Shown here: positions 35,763-44,459 of the stretch, one piece after another
Layout: each line of letters opens with the position of its first letter
Numbering within the stretch: position 1 is the first letter of the stretch
Origin: an uncultured Blastocatellia bacterium
Lineage (GTDB): Bacteria; Acidobacteriota; Blastocatellia; Pyrinomonadales; Pyrinomonadaceae
Direction of reading: 5' to 3'
Length of the DNA stretch: 64,000 bases
Assembly (NCBI GenBank): GCA_946480785.1
Contig: CAMLLD010000004.1
Location: 62,001-126,000 of the forward strand
Made by a program: the position numbers and the translations under genes
The notes under the pieces: model-generated
Database searches by the model: none
Told to the model about the DNA's origin: nothing
What the model saw: the letters and a program-made list of their open reading frames with translations, nothing else

Positions 35763-36481
35763 CTGTGGTTTAGTAATTCCGCCAAATGCATTGCGCGAAC
35801 ACTCGAACCCTTCCGCGACAACCGCCCACCGATCTGCATCAAACAACTCGCATCACCCGACACGACCGCATCAACGCCCGCACGTTCGATCGCTTCGATC
35901 TTCTGATCGAGTATCGCGACCGAGATCTCCGGATACTTCACCGAAAACGTGCCGCCAAAACCACAGCACGCTTCCGCGTTTTCAATCTCGACAAACTCAG
36001 CGCCGCGCACGTTGCGAATCAATCTGCGCGGCTCGCTCTTCAAATTCAGATCGCGCAAGCCGTGACACGCGTCGTGCCACGTTAGCTTTCCCTGCCAACT
36101 CGCGCCCACGTCCTCCACTTTCAAGACGCGCACGAGAAACGAACTAAACTCGTGCGTGCGCGCGGCGACTGCGCGAGCGCGCGCCAGCCACTGCGGATCA
36201 TCCGCGAACAACTCCGCGTAATGGTGGACCATCGCCGTGCACGATCCCGACGGGCTGACGATCGCGTCCGCCTTGCTCTGTTCAAAAACCTCAATGAACT
36301 TTCGCGCGACCTGTCGCGCTTCGTCGCGATAACCCGTATTGAACGCCGGCTGTCCGCAGCACGTCTGCCGTTCGTCAAACTCAACTTCGCAACCAACACG
36401 CCGCAGCACCTCGACGCAACTCGTCCCGATGCTGCTCCACATTTGATCGACCAGGCAGGTGACGAACAACGAAACCTTCAC
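35759..36481 (-). CDS. lutA: LutA-like (Fe-S)-binding oxidoreductase subunit
   Basis: This 240-residue protein has two CCG domains of the heterodisulfide-reductase type: CCGQPAFNTGY near residue 50 and HDACHGLRDL followed by CCGFGGTFSVKYPE near 190. The open frame begins at 36514, but the GTG at 36481 gives MKVSLFVTCLVDQ, the usual LutA start, and has an AAGGG site. It begins 15 bases after the DapA-type gene and is coupled to lutB by ATGA. Together LutABC convert L-lactate to pyruvate in the cytoplasm. Confidence 0.92.
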   Translation of the reverse strand: MKVSLFVTCLVDQMWSSIGTSCVEVLRRVGCEVEFDERQTCCGQPAFNTGYRDEARQVARKFIEVFEQSKADAIVSPSGSCTAMVHHYAELFADDPQWLARARAVAARTHEFSSFLVRVLKVEDVGASWQGKLTWHDACHGLRDLNLKSEPRRLIRNVRGAEFVEIENAEACCGFGGTFSVKYPEISVAILDQKIEAIERAGVDAVVSGDASCLMQIGGRLSRKGSSVRAMHLAELLNHR

Positions 36482-36495
36482 AACACCCTTCACGT

Positions 36496-37398
36496 CTAAA
36501 GATACTTTTCCCAATGACCAAGAATCGCGCGCAGTTCGTCCAGCTCCGGCGCAGTCACATCTACCAGCGGCGGCCGCACTGGACCACCGTTCAATCCAAT
36601 CAGGTCCATCATCGCTTTCATCGCCGACACCTCATAACCGCGCCGGCGCGAACGCAGTTCGTAAAGCGGGATCACGCAAGTCTCCAACAACTCCGCTAAC
36701 GCTTCCGTGTCGTTCGCCGCAGCCAGCTCATGCAGCTTCAACGAGAGCGCGGGCGCAACGCTCGCGATGCTCGAAGTGAACGCGCGAATTCCGGTGCTGT
36801 AGTAAACACCGACCATGTCGTCGCCCGCGCCGCCAATCCACACGAGACGTTCGCCGACGCGATGCATCAACGATTGAAGCTGGCGCATGTCGCCGTGACC
36901 GTCTTTCCACGCCACCAGATTCGTGAGCGACGTCAGACTTTCAACCATCTCGGGCGTGAACCTCGCCCAATCGCGACTGTAGACGATCATTCCGAGTCGC
37001 GTCGCCTTGGCGATCGAGCGGTAGTATTCAAACAGGCCCTCGTCGTCCGCTAGTTGATAGTAAGGCGGAAAAACGAGCAGTCCGTCAGCGCCGGCTTTCT
37101 CCGCGGCCTGGGCCATCTCGACGCCGAGCCTTTGTCCGAAACCGACACCGGCGATGACGGGCACGCGATCTTCCACCGCAAGCGCGGTCAGTTCGATAAC
37201 GCGCAGATACTCAGCGGGCGTGAGCGAATACATCTCGCCCGTCGCGCCCGCGGCGACGATCGCCGAGACGGGATACTCGAGCAACTTGTTGAGGTTTACG
37301 TGCAGCCCCGGCAGATCGAGCGAGAGGTCGTCTTTGAACGGTGTGACCGGAAACGCGATCACGCCGGAGAGTTTGTTCCGCAGCGTGTTAGGGTGCAT
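36496..37398 (-). CDS. DapA-superfamily sugar-acid lyase/dehydratase
   Basis: This 300-residue TIM-barrel protein belongs to the dihydrodipicolinate synthase family. It starts LSGVIAFPVTPFKDDLSLDL and has AGATGEMYSLTPAEY near residue 46, the active-site Tyr in MIVYSRDWA near 145 and the Schiff-base Lys in LVAWKDGHGD near 172. The pattern is closer to 5-dehydro-4-deoxyglucarate dehydratase and 2-keto-3-deoxy-sugar-acid aldolases than to lysine-pathway DapA. It is the first gene of the leftward operon with lutABC, the FAH hydrolase and the ABC genes, so sugar-acid breakdown is the likely role. The exact reaction is not certain. Confidence 0.87.
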   Translation of the reverse strand: MHPNTLRNKLSGVIAFPVTPFKDDLSLDLPGLHVNLNKLLEYPVSAIVAAGATGEMYSLTPAEYLRVIELTALAVEDRVPVIAGVGFGQRLGVEMAQAAEKAGADGLLVFPPYYQLADDEGLFEYYRSIAKATRLGMIVYSRDWARFTPEMVESLTSLTNLVAWKDGHGDMRQLQSLMHRVGERLVWIGGAGDDMVGVYYSTGIRAFTSSIASVAPALSLKLHELAAANDTEALAELLETCVIPLYELRSRRRGYEVSAMKAMMDLIGLNGGPVRPPLVDVTAPELDELRAILGHWEKYL

Positions 37399-37505
37399 GC
37401 GTTCCAGATTCTACTTCACTGACGAAGTTTCTAACGAGCTTTCGTTCGTGCTAATTTATGACTTCCACTGAACTACTTCTTATCAAGACGTTTCTGGAGA
37501 AATGT

Positions 37506-38123
37506 ATGAATTCGAGTAGACGAAAGTTTCTGAAGGGCGTCGGTATTGCGGGTGCGGGCGCGGCGCTTGCCGATCATTTATTAGTTGAGACGCAGGCCAA
37601 CGACTCGGAAGCTACGCCGCAGACAATCTCGGGCGCGACGAAGATCACGCTCGACGTGAACGGACAAGCGCGCAACGTCGAAGTCGAGCCGCGCACCACG
37701 CTGCTCAACGCTCTGCGCAATCATCTCGAGCCTGCCGTCACTGGACCAAAGCTCGTCTGTGACGTCGGCACGTGCGGCGCGTGCACCGTTCTGCTCGACG
37801 GCAAACCTGCGTATTCGTGTCTCGTGCTCGCCGTCGATGCGACGAACAAAAAGATCACGACTGTGGAAGGTCTCGGCTCGTCGGAAAAACCGAACGCGGT
37901 ACAGGCAGCTTTCGTCGAGCATGACGCGTTGATGTGCGGCTTCTGCACGCCGGGCTTCGTGACCACGATCTCGGCTTACCTGAAGAAGAACCCGAATCCG
38001 TCGCTCGATGAAGTGCGCGAGGCGTGCAAGGGAAACTTCTGCCGCTGCGGCACCTACCCGCGTGTTTTCGAAGCCGCACTCGCCGCTGCTAAAGCTTCGT
38101 CGTCATCGTCTTCGCAGGTTTAA
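37506..38123 (+). CDS. Tat-exported 2Fe-2S subunit of molybdenum hydroxylase (PaoA-like)
   Basis: This 205-residue protein starts at the ATG at 37506 with a GGAG site; the frame is open from 37458. The N terminus MNSSRRKFLKGVGIAGAGAA is a twin-arginine signal, so the enzyme is exported folded. The first 2Fe-2S cluster motif is CDVGTCGACTVLLDG near residue 85 and the second is CGFCTPGF near 143 with CRCGTYPR near 182. This is the small subunit of the xanthine-dehydrogenase family, as in the periplasmic aldehyde oxidoreductase PaoABC. It is divergent from the sugar-acid operon, 107 bases away, and leads a three-subunit unit. Confidence 0.93.
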   Translation: MNSSRRKFLKGVGIAGAGAALADHLLVETQANDSEATPQTISGATKITLDVNGQARNVEVEPRTTLLNALRNHLEPAVTGPKLVCDVGTCGACTVLLDGKPAYSCLVLAVDATNKKITTVEGLGSSEKPNAVQAAFVEHDALMCGFCTPGFVTTISAYLKKNPNPSLDEVREACKGNFCRCGTYPRVFEAALAAAKASSSSSSQV

Positions 38124-38132
38124 GGAACGAAC

Positions 38133-40355
38133 ATGCAACAGCAACCACAAGCGACTCCAGCGCCGTCACCAAAACCGAAGAAAAAGATCCGCGTACCGCG
38201 CGTTATCAACGGCGTCGAACAGATGGTCGAGATCGAAGTCGACGCGGACAGCGGCCCGGGTTGGGGACCAAACGACAAGCACACGCTGCTGAATCACCGC
38301 CTGACGCGTGTCGATGGTCCACTCAAAGCCGCGGGCGCGGCGCGTTACACCTACGACCAGCGTCTGCCGGGAATGCTTTACGGCCGCATTCTTCGTTCGC
38401 CGCACGCACACGCGCGCGTCACGAAGCTCGACACTGAAGCCGCGTTAAAAATTCCGGGCGTAAAAGCGATCGTGCCGGCGCCGTTAACGGAAGTGCGCTT
38501 TGCCGGCGCGCCCGTGGCAGCCGTAGCGGCGACGACGCCCGAGATCGCGGGCGACGCATTGCGCGCCATCAAAGTCACTTACGAAGTGCTGCCGCACGTG
38601 GTCCATGCGGAAGCGGCGGCCCGCGCGGACGCGCCGAAAGTCGTCACCGAAGAAAACAATCTTCAGGAGAAAGCGAAGAACGGCGATCCGGACAAAGCTC
38701 AAGCCGCTTTCGCAAACGCAGACGCGATTGTCGAAGCGGAATACACGACGCCGCGCGTTCATCACGCCTGTCTCGAAACGCACGGCATGGTCGTCGATTA
38801 TCGCGGCGGCGATACGGCCACGGTCTACGCTTCAACGCAGGGCACGTTCACGATTCCGGCCGACGCGGCGAAGGAGTTGGGACTCGGCGAGAGTGCGGTC
38901 GAATCGCGCGTCGAGCACATGGGCGGCGGGTTTGGTTCGAAGTTCGGCATCGGCACGGAAGGCATGTTCGCTTGCCGCTTGTCGAAGGAAACGAAAGCGC
39001 CGGTGAAGTTGATGCTCACGCGCTACGACGAGTTCGTGATGGCGGGCAATCGCGCCGGCTCGATTCAGAAGTTGAAAGCAGGCGTGAAAAACGACGGCAC
39101 GATCGTCGCACTGAAAGCGACTCAGTATCGTCTCGGCGGTATCGGCCAGGGCTCGCAAGCGGGCCAACCGTACATCTACAGCATGGGCGACACGTATCGC
39201 GAGATGTATGCGCTGCACACGAATGAAGATTCGGGAATCGCGATGCGCGCACCCGGCCATCCCGAGGCGTCCTTTGCGGCCGAGTCGCTCGTCGACGAAC
39301 TCGCGTACAAGATCAAGATGGATCCGATCGCGTTTCGCAAAAAGAACTTGCGCGACGAGGTCTATCACCGGCAGCTCGATCGCGGCGCGAAAGAGATCGG
39401 CTGGTCCAGACGCAATCCCGTTGCGGGTGGGAATCCTGGTCCATTGAAACGCGGTATCGGTTGCGCCGTCGGGGTGTGGGGCGGCGGCGGCAACAATCAA
39501 TGCAAGGTTGACGTGAGTGTCGCGCGCGACGGTTCGGTGCTGGTCGCGGTCGGCACGCAGGATCTCGGCACCGGCACACGCACCTACACGCGCGCGATCG
39601 TCGCTGAAGAATTCGGGCTCGGCATCAACGATGTGAAGGAGCAGATCGGCAGTTCGAAACTCGGTTCGGCGAATCCTTCGGGGGGTTCGACGACCGCGGC
39701 CTCGCTCTCGCCATCCGTGAAAGACGCCGCGATCAAGGCGCGTCTGATGCTCGCCGAACGCGTCGCGCCGTTGCTCGGTAATCCGAAGCCTGAAGAAGTC
39801 GTCTTTGCGAATGGCAACGTCAGCGCCGGTAGTCAATCGCTGTCGTGGAAACAAGCGAGCGCGGCGCTGCCTGCGGCGGGCATTACGGCCCACGGGGAGT
39901 GGCGCGCGGATTTGCAGTCGCGCGGTATTCACGGCGCGTGTTTCGCGGAAGTGGAAGTGGACGTCGAGACTGGACACATCAGGCCGATCAAGATGGTCCA
40001 CGTGCAGGACGGCGGCTTGCCGTTGAATCGGCTGACGCTCGAAAGCCAGATCAACGGCGGGATGATCCAGTCGCTCGGCATGGCGTTGTGGGAAGGCCGT
40101 GTGATGGACGCGCAACTCGGCATGCAACTTAATCCGGGTTTTGGTGATTACAAACTGCCGGGCAGTCTCGAGATGCCGGAGCTTGTGCCGATCATTGACG
40201 ACGACGACAAACGCGAAGCCGTGATCGGCATTGCGGAAGGCTGCATCATTCCCGCGGTCGGCGCGCTCGCGAATGCGGTGTTCAATGCGACCGGCATCCG
40301 CGTCCGCGACCTGCCAATCACGCCGGACAAGATCTTGATGGGGAAAACAGTATGA
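38133..40355 (+). CDS. Molybdopterin-binding subunit of molybdenum hydroxylase (PaoC-like)
   Basis: This 740-residue protein has the xanthine-dehydrogenase N-terminal domain (about residues 50-165; PGMLYGRILRSPHAHARV near 73) and the molybdopterin-binding domain (GGGFGSKFGIGTEG near 265, GIAMRAPGHPEASFAAESL near 368, LGTGTRTYTRAIVAEE near 475, SGGSTTAASLSP near 512). The conserved C-terminal catalytic Glu region is around EGCIIPAVGALANAVFNATG near 700. It should oxidise aldehydes or N-heterocycles with water-derived oxygen. It overlaps the FAD-subunit gene by 4 bases. The physiological substrate is unknown. Confidence 0.93.
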   Translation: MQQQPQATPAPSPKPKKKIRVPRVINGVEQMVEIEVDADSGPGWGPNDKHTLLNHRLTRVDGPLKAAGAARYTYDQRLPGMLYGRILRSPHAHARVTKLDTEAALKIPGVKAIVPAPLTEVRFAGAPVAAVAATTPEIAGDALRAIKVTYEVLPHVVHAEAAARADAPKVVTEENNLQEKAKNGDPDKAQAAFANADAIVEAEYTTPRVHHACLETHGMVVDYRGGDTATVYASTQGTFTIPADAAKELGLGESAVESRVEHMGGGFGSKFGIGTEGMFACRLSKETKAPVKLMLTRYDEFVMAGNRAGSIQKLKAGVKNDGTIVALKATQYRLGGIGQGSQAGQPYIYSMGDTYREMYALHTNEDSGIAMRAPGHPEASFAAESLVDELAYKIKMDPIAFRKKNLRDEVYHRQLDRGAKEIGWSRRNPVAGGNPGPLKRGIGCAVGVWGGGGNNQCKVDVSVARDGSVLVAVGTQDLGTGTRTYTRAIVAEEFGLGINDVKEQIGSSKLGSANPSGGSTTAASLSPSVKDAAIKARLMLAERVAPLLGNPKPEEVVFANGNVSAGSQSLSWKQASAALPAAGITAHGEWRADLQSRGIHGACFAEVEVDVETGHIRPIKMVHVQDGGLPLNRLTLESQINGGMIQSLGMALWEGRVMDAQLGMQLNPGFGDYKLPGSLEMPELVPIIDDDDKREAVIGIAEGCIIPAVGALANAVFNATGIRVRDLPITPDKILMGKTV

Positions 40356-41359
40356 AGACGTTTGAGTGGACCAATCCGACTTCGCTCACCGAAGCAGTGA
40401 AGCTGTTGGGCGCGCCCGGCGGAGCGACGGACATTGACGAAGCGCCGCGGCCGATTGCCGGCGGGCAGGATCTGTTGACGACGATGAAAGATTACACGTC
40501 GCGTCCGGCGCGGCTCGTCAATCTCAAGCACATTCCCGGGCTCAATCGCATCACGCTGAATGCGCGTGGGCTGACAATCGGCGCGCTCGTTACTTTGAAC
40601 GAGCTCGAGGAACACGAAGGCGTGCGCAAGAGTTTTCCTGGTTTGTCTCAAGCTGCGCATTCGATCGCGACGCCGCAGATTCGGAATCTCGGCACGGTCG
40701 GTGGGAATCTCTGCCAGCGTCCGCGCTGCTGGTACTTCCGGCTCGAAGAAGTCGTCTGTTTGAAGAAGGGCGGCTCGGAGTGTTATGCGGCGAAGGGCGA
40801 GAACAAGTACAACGCGATCATCGCGGGCGGGCCGTCGTACATCGTGCATCCGTCGGATCTCGCGCCGATGCTGGTCGCGCTCGGTGGGCGCGTAGCAGTA
40901 ATGGGTGCGGCGGGAAAGCGCGTGATTCCGCTCGACAAGTTTTTCACGTTGCCGTCGGAGGGAAATATCCGTCGTGAGAACGTGCTGACTAACGACGACA
41001 TCATCACGGAGATCTTTGTGCCCGCGTCGGCGCTTGCGGCGCGCTCGACTTACTTGAAGTTTAAAGAGCGTGAGTCGCTCGATTTTGCGCTGGCGTCAGT
41101 CGCTGCCGCACTGCAATTGGGATCAGACAAAGCGGTGCGTGACGTGCGGCTGGTGCTTGGTGGGGTGGCGCCGATACCGTGGCGCGTACCGGCGGCGGAG
41201 AAGTTTCTCGTCGGAAAACAGTTGAACGCGGACGTGCTTAACGAGGCGGCGAAGATCGCACTTGCGGAAGCGAAGCCGCTCGAGAAGAACGCGTACAAAG
41301 TGCCGCTGGCGCAGACGCTCGTGCGTCGTGCGTTGGCGAAGGCGGGAAACGTTGGATAG
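40352..41359 (+). CDS. FAD-binding subunit of molybdenum hydroxylase (PaoB-like)
   Basis: This 335-residue CO-dehydrogenase flavoprotein-type subunit has the FAD-binding AGGQDLLTTMKD near residue 36 and TPQIRNLGTVGGNLCQRPRC near 108. The segment after this, CQRPRCWYFRLEEVVCLKKG then SECYA, has four cysteines and resembles the insertion that binds an additional [4Fe-4S] cluster in PaoB and 4-hydroxybenzoyl-CoA reductase. VHPSDLAPML follows as usual. The start overlaps the stop of the large subunit. A PaoD-like insertion chaperone is not adjacent. Confidence 0.92.
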   Translation: MKTFEWTNPTSLTEAVKLLGAPGGATDIDEAPRPIAGGQDLLTTMKDYTSRPARLVNLKHIPGLNRITLNARGLTIGALVTLNELEEHEGVRKSFPGLSQAAHSIATPQIRNLGTVGGNLCQRPRCWYFRLEEVVCLKKGGSECYAAKGENKYNAIIAGGPSYIVHPSDLAPMLVALGGRVAVMGAAGKRVIPLDKFFTLPSEGNIRRENVLTNDDIITEIFVPASALAARSTYLKFKERESLDFALASVAAALQLGSDKAVRDVRLVLGGVAPIPWRVPAAEKFLVGKQLNADVLNEAAKIALAEAKPLEKNAYKVPLAQTLVRRALAKAGNVG

Positions 41360-41372
41360 GGGGATTGGAGTT

Positions 41373-41648
41373 ATGGCGAACGAACTGAATGAGACAACAG
41401 CGGGTCGTGAAGTGACTACGACAACCGAAGCCCCTCCGGTGCTGTCACCGTTTTGCGGCTCGTTGCGTTCGAAAAAGTTCTTCCTGCTAGATCGTCTTGC
41501 GTCGAGCGCGGAGGATTATCTCGACGCCGCGAACCACGTTTGGTGTTGTGAGACGCAGGAAGTGATCGGTCCCGACAACCGGCGCGTCGAGCCGAACGCC
41601 TGCGGCCCCGGCCGCGCGTGCTACAGTTCCGCCGTCAAGGGCGTATAA
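41373..41648 (+). CDS. Small cysteine-containing protein after the molybdenum hydroxylase
   Basis: This 91-residue protein starts at the ATG at 41373, 13 bases after the FAD subunit, with a GGAG site; the longer open frame overlaps that subunit and is not coding. It has five cysteines, in PFCGSLRSKKF, HVWCCETQEVIGPDN and ACGPGRACY. No signal peptide is visible. I do not recognise the family. Position suggests an accessory or maturation factor for the enzyme, or an unrelated metal-binding protein. Confidence 0.7.
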   Translation: MANELNETTAGREVTTTTEAPPVLSPFCGSLRSKKFFLLDRLASSAEDYLDAANHVWCCETQEVIGPDNRRVEPNACGPGRACYSSAVKGV

Positions 41649-41678
41649 TCCGAGTCATCTGTGTTATCTGTGGTTTGT
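41646..41678 (+). repeat. Dispersed AATCYGTGT-type repeat, copy E
   Basis: It contains AATCCGAGTCATCTGTGTTA followed by TCTGTGG, just after a TATAAT at 41644-41649. It overlaps the last codons of the small Cys protein and lies 18 bases before the next start codon at 41696, whose ribosome site GGAGG is at 41683-41687. Confidence 0.6.
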
Positions 41679-41695
41679 TTGCGGAGGTAAGAGCA

Positions 41696-42352
41696 ATGAA
41701 ACGAGTGTTGTTTGCGGTAGCGGTGATGGTGGTTGCGCTTTGCGCGCTGGTCTTCAGTTCACAGGCCGAGAACGTCAGCCTGCGCGGCGACTATGTTGAA
41801 GTGCGCACCGCGAGCGTGTTCGCCGGCGCGTGTCACTACAACGGCGAAGTCGTCACGACCGGCCGCGACGCGATGATGGCGTGGAACGTGACCTCCGGAA
41901 AATGGCAGGGCGTGGATCTCAGCGGCGTACGCGCCCTCGCGATCATCACGTCCGACGCGAACCTCTCCGAAAACAACGCTGCCCGCTCTTCGGAAATCAT
42001 CATCGACTCGGGCGCTTCGCAAACACAGTCGCAAGCGCTGCTCGACGCACTCAAAGTCAAATACGCCGCGACACTCGGCAACGTCGTCACTGTGCGCAGT
42101 GCGCCGATCAAGTTCGATCACAAGGGCCGCACTTACGCCGTCGCCGCTGACGACGCGACGATCAACGTCGAAGCGATGCCCAACGATCTCTGCTGCAAGA
42201 TGCCGAACCTCGTCTGGTACTCACCGCTCGTGGGACTCGAAAACCGCAAGGTCGGTTACACCGTCAAAGCCACTTACTCGGGCAAGACCATCGCCACGCC
42301 GTGGTCGCGCTCCGGCGAGAACAGCGCGTTCTACGGCAGCTTCTCTCTCTAA
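41696..42352 (+). CDS. Secreted protein, DUF1326-like
   Basis: This 218-residue protein starts at the ATG at 41696, which has a good GGAGG site; the upstream open frame translates the repeat and is not coding. Residues 1-23 form a signal peptide (VLFAVAVMVVALCALVFSS). The mature protein reads YVEVRTASVFAGACHYNGEV near residue 33 and ends KTIATPWSRSGENSAFYGSF. This resembles DUF1326-like exported proteins often found in these bacteria; no catalytic motif is clear. Three cysteines are present after the signal (one near residue 43 and a CC pair near 165). Confidence 0.8.
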   Translation: MKRVLFAVAVMVVALCALVFSSQAENVSLRGDYVEVRTASVFAGACHYNGEVVTTGRDAMMAWNVTSGKWQGVDLSGVRALAIITSDANLSENNAARSSEIIIDSGASQTQSQALLDALKVKYAATLGNVVTVRSAPIKFDHKGRTYAVAADDATINVEAMPNDLCCKMPNLVWYSPLVGLENRKVGYTVKATYSGKTIATPWSRSGENSAFYGSFSL

Positions 42353-42376
42353 TAGAAGCGACTGCTCGAGACGTTC

Positions 42377-44266
42377 TCAATCGGCGCGATAGATCTCGGC
42401 GCCTTCAATATCTCTGAAAATGTGGCGCAGCCCGCGTCGCTGGTGCGACAACGCGATGATGTACGTGTCACCGGGATACTTGATCGTCTTCGCTAACTGG
42501 CTCACCAACTTCTTGTCGCGCCCATCCAGTTGCAAACCAGACAACACTCGTTTCGAAGTCACGCCGAGAACATAGCTCGGTACGTCCGGCACATGTTGGC
42601 AGATCTTTCTCACGAGATACGCTGATCGCAGCAACGGCACGTTGGCGAGTTGCGCGCGCAGCGCCTCGAGCGCTTCGTTCGTCAATCCGTGCGGGACGAA
42701 GTCGTCCTTGATCGTGATGGTCCGGCGCTCCTGTTGGGCCAACTGGAGCTCGTAAAAATAATTTTCCGCACAGCGCCGATACTTCTCTGCTTCCGCGCCG
42801 CGTTCGCGCGCCATGAGAAACGAGTAGATCGCCTGACAACCCTCAGGCACCATCCCGACTTCTTTTTCCATCGCCAGTTCCAGGTGGCTGATACCGGCTT
42901 CATCGCCCTGCTGTAACAACGCGATTCCGAGTGCGTAGTTTGCGCACGCGTGATCCGGCATCAACTCCAGCACTTCACGCAGCAGCGGAGCGGCAGCGAT
43001 ATTGCCCTCTATGCCACCCACGTAGCTCGCGCGTTGCCAACGCTCGTCAACACTCAAGTCAGCCGCCGTCTTCTCCGCGAGCGTGGCCAATCCCTGCTGT
43101 GCCTCAGTGACAAACTTGTGCCGCTCAGTCCACGAGTTCGCGATCTCTTCTTCCCAGAATTTGTTCTGGCGTTCGATAAAGTCGGAGGGAACACGCGCGA
43201 ATAGCTCTCGATCGCCGAACAGTTCACCGCCTGTGATCGCGAACGCGTTCAAGTCAGCCGTCTCACGCACGTTCGTGTAGCCAATCGCGGCGAGACGATC
43301 CGCGAGCGCCGGATGAGTGTCGTCATAACGATGCCGTGCGGTCAGTGACTCAGCGAACCACGCCTGCGCCTTGTCGAGCGCCAGCGGCTGGCGCAACGTC
43401 TGCAGCAGCTCGGCGAAAGCATCGCGCGGCGGTTGTGGCTCGGTGTCTGCGCGGCGGTGGACCGCCGGCCAGAAGTCTTCGTTGAGCGCTCGTGATTTCA
43501 ATTCGAGATTGATCAAAACGCGCGCGGCGGTTTCTTTACCCGCAACCGCAACGGCCCAACGATCCGCTTCGTATTCCTGAGCGCGCGCGAGTACGAATGA
43601 GTAAGCCGAAAAATAAGGCGCGTACCAGTTGAAGAAACGTTGAAACACTTCCAGGCCGTAGCGCGGATGCTTTTTTACGTTTTCGAGTATCTGCGTCCAC
43701 GTTTGTCGCACGCGATAGATCCAGCTCGCGAACTGTCCGTGACGGCCCGATAGATGTCCGAACTCGTGCGCGAGCACGGCGCGAATCTCAGCCGGCGACA
43801 TCGACGCCAGCAACGGCAAGCCGACGCGCAGATAATTCTCGTGCCAGCCAAACACTCCGAGCGACGGCCGTTGCACGATGCTCGCGTTGTATTCGCGCGT
43901 CAACAAAATCTTCCGCAGCGTTGGACCACCGGTGGCGGCGCGCACTTCCTGCACCAACTCAAACAAACGCGGCGCGTCGTCGTAGTTCACTTCCTCGCCT
44001 TCCGGTTCGGGAAACTCGATCCACAAGGACTGCGCGATCAGAAAAGCCGCGCCAAGGAGCAGCACGAGCACCTGAATGATCAGGTAGTTGATCGCGCGCA
44101 GATAAATGAGGGTGAGAACGACGACCAGGATAAGGACTAACGCGCCGAACAGCGATAGATAACCAAGCGCCGCGAGCAGTCCGACGCGGAGCCGATAGGT
44201 GTCCGGGTGCTGGCGTTCGTAAACTTCCAGCTCCTCAACGAAGGCGACGAATTCTTTCTCCTCCAT
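42377..44266 (-). CDS. M48-family membrane zinc metalloprotease
   Basis: This 629-residue protein has two N-terminal membrane helices (about residues 32-55 and 63-85), then an M48 peptidase domain with the zinc motif VLAHEFGHLSGRH near residue 165 and the third ligand region AQEYEADRWAVAVAG near 228. Residues 300-560 contain helical repeats that look TPR-like (ACANYALGIALLQQGDEAGI). The C-terminal 70 residues are unrelated to typical HtpX. It is probably involved in membrane or envelope protein turnover. It is convergent with the DUF1326-like gene. Confidence 0.92.
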   Translation of the reverse strand: MEEKEFVAFVEELEVYERQHPDTYRLRVGLLAALGYLSLFGALVLILVVVLTLIYLRAINYLIIQVLVLLLGAAFLIAQSLWIEFPEPEGEEVNYDDAPRLFELVQEVRAATGGPTLRKILLTREYNASIVQRPSLGVFGWHENYLRVGLPLLASMSPAEIRAVLAHEFGHLSGRHGQFASWIYRVRQTWTQILENVKKHPRYGLEVFQRFFNWYAPYFSAYSFVLARAQEYEADRWAVAVAGKETAARVLINLELKSRALNEDFWPAVHRRADTEPQPPRDAFAELLQTLRQPLALDKAQAWFAESLTARHRYDDTHPALADRLAAIGYTNVRETADLNAFAITGGELFGDRELFARVPSDFIERQNKFWEEEIANSWTERHKFVTEAQQGLATLAEKTAADLSVDERWQRASYVGGIEGNIAAAPLLREVLELMPDHACANYALGIALLQQGDEAGISHLELAMEKEVGMVPEGCQAIYSFLMARERGAEAEKYRRCAENYFYELQLAQQERRTITIKDDFVPHGLTNEALEALRAQLANVPLLRSAYLVRKICQHVPDVPSYVLGVTSKRVLSGLQLDGRDKKLVSQLAKTIKYPGDTYIIALSHQRRGLRHIFRDIEGAEIYRAD

Positions 44267-44403
44267 CAGCGTCCTCTTAACACGACCGCCGCAATCGCAT
44301 CAACAATTTTCAGTTGGGATATTAGTGAACGCGCGCCGCCCGCCTAGTGAGTCAAACGCACCACGCAGTAAAAAGAATTTATCTTCGCATAAAGATTATA
44401 GCT

Positions 44404-44432
44404 TTGACTCCTGGCCCAACTCTCCTTAGCAT
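44404..44432 (+). promoter_or_regulatory. Promoter of the leu operon
   Basis: TTGACT (44404-44409) and TAGCAT (44427-44432) are 17 bases apart, with a start near 44439. The leader is only about 20 bases and ends in a strong GGAGG site, so I see no room for a T-box or attenuator downstream of this promoter. The upstream gap 44267-44403 is AT-rich but shows nothing else definite. Confidence 0.5.
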
Positions 44433-44459
44433 CCTCCCTTGCCCACAGGAGGAGCTCCC

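Noticed and set aside
38832..40127. 431-residue antisense frame within the molybdopterin subunit gene
   Set aside because: The sense frame has clear xanthine-dehydrogenase-family motifs; the antisense product is His/Arg-rich and has no motif.
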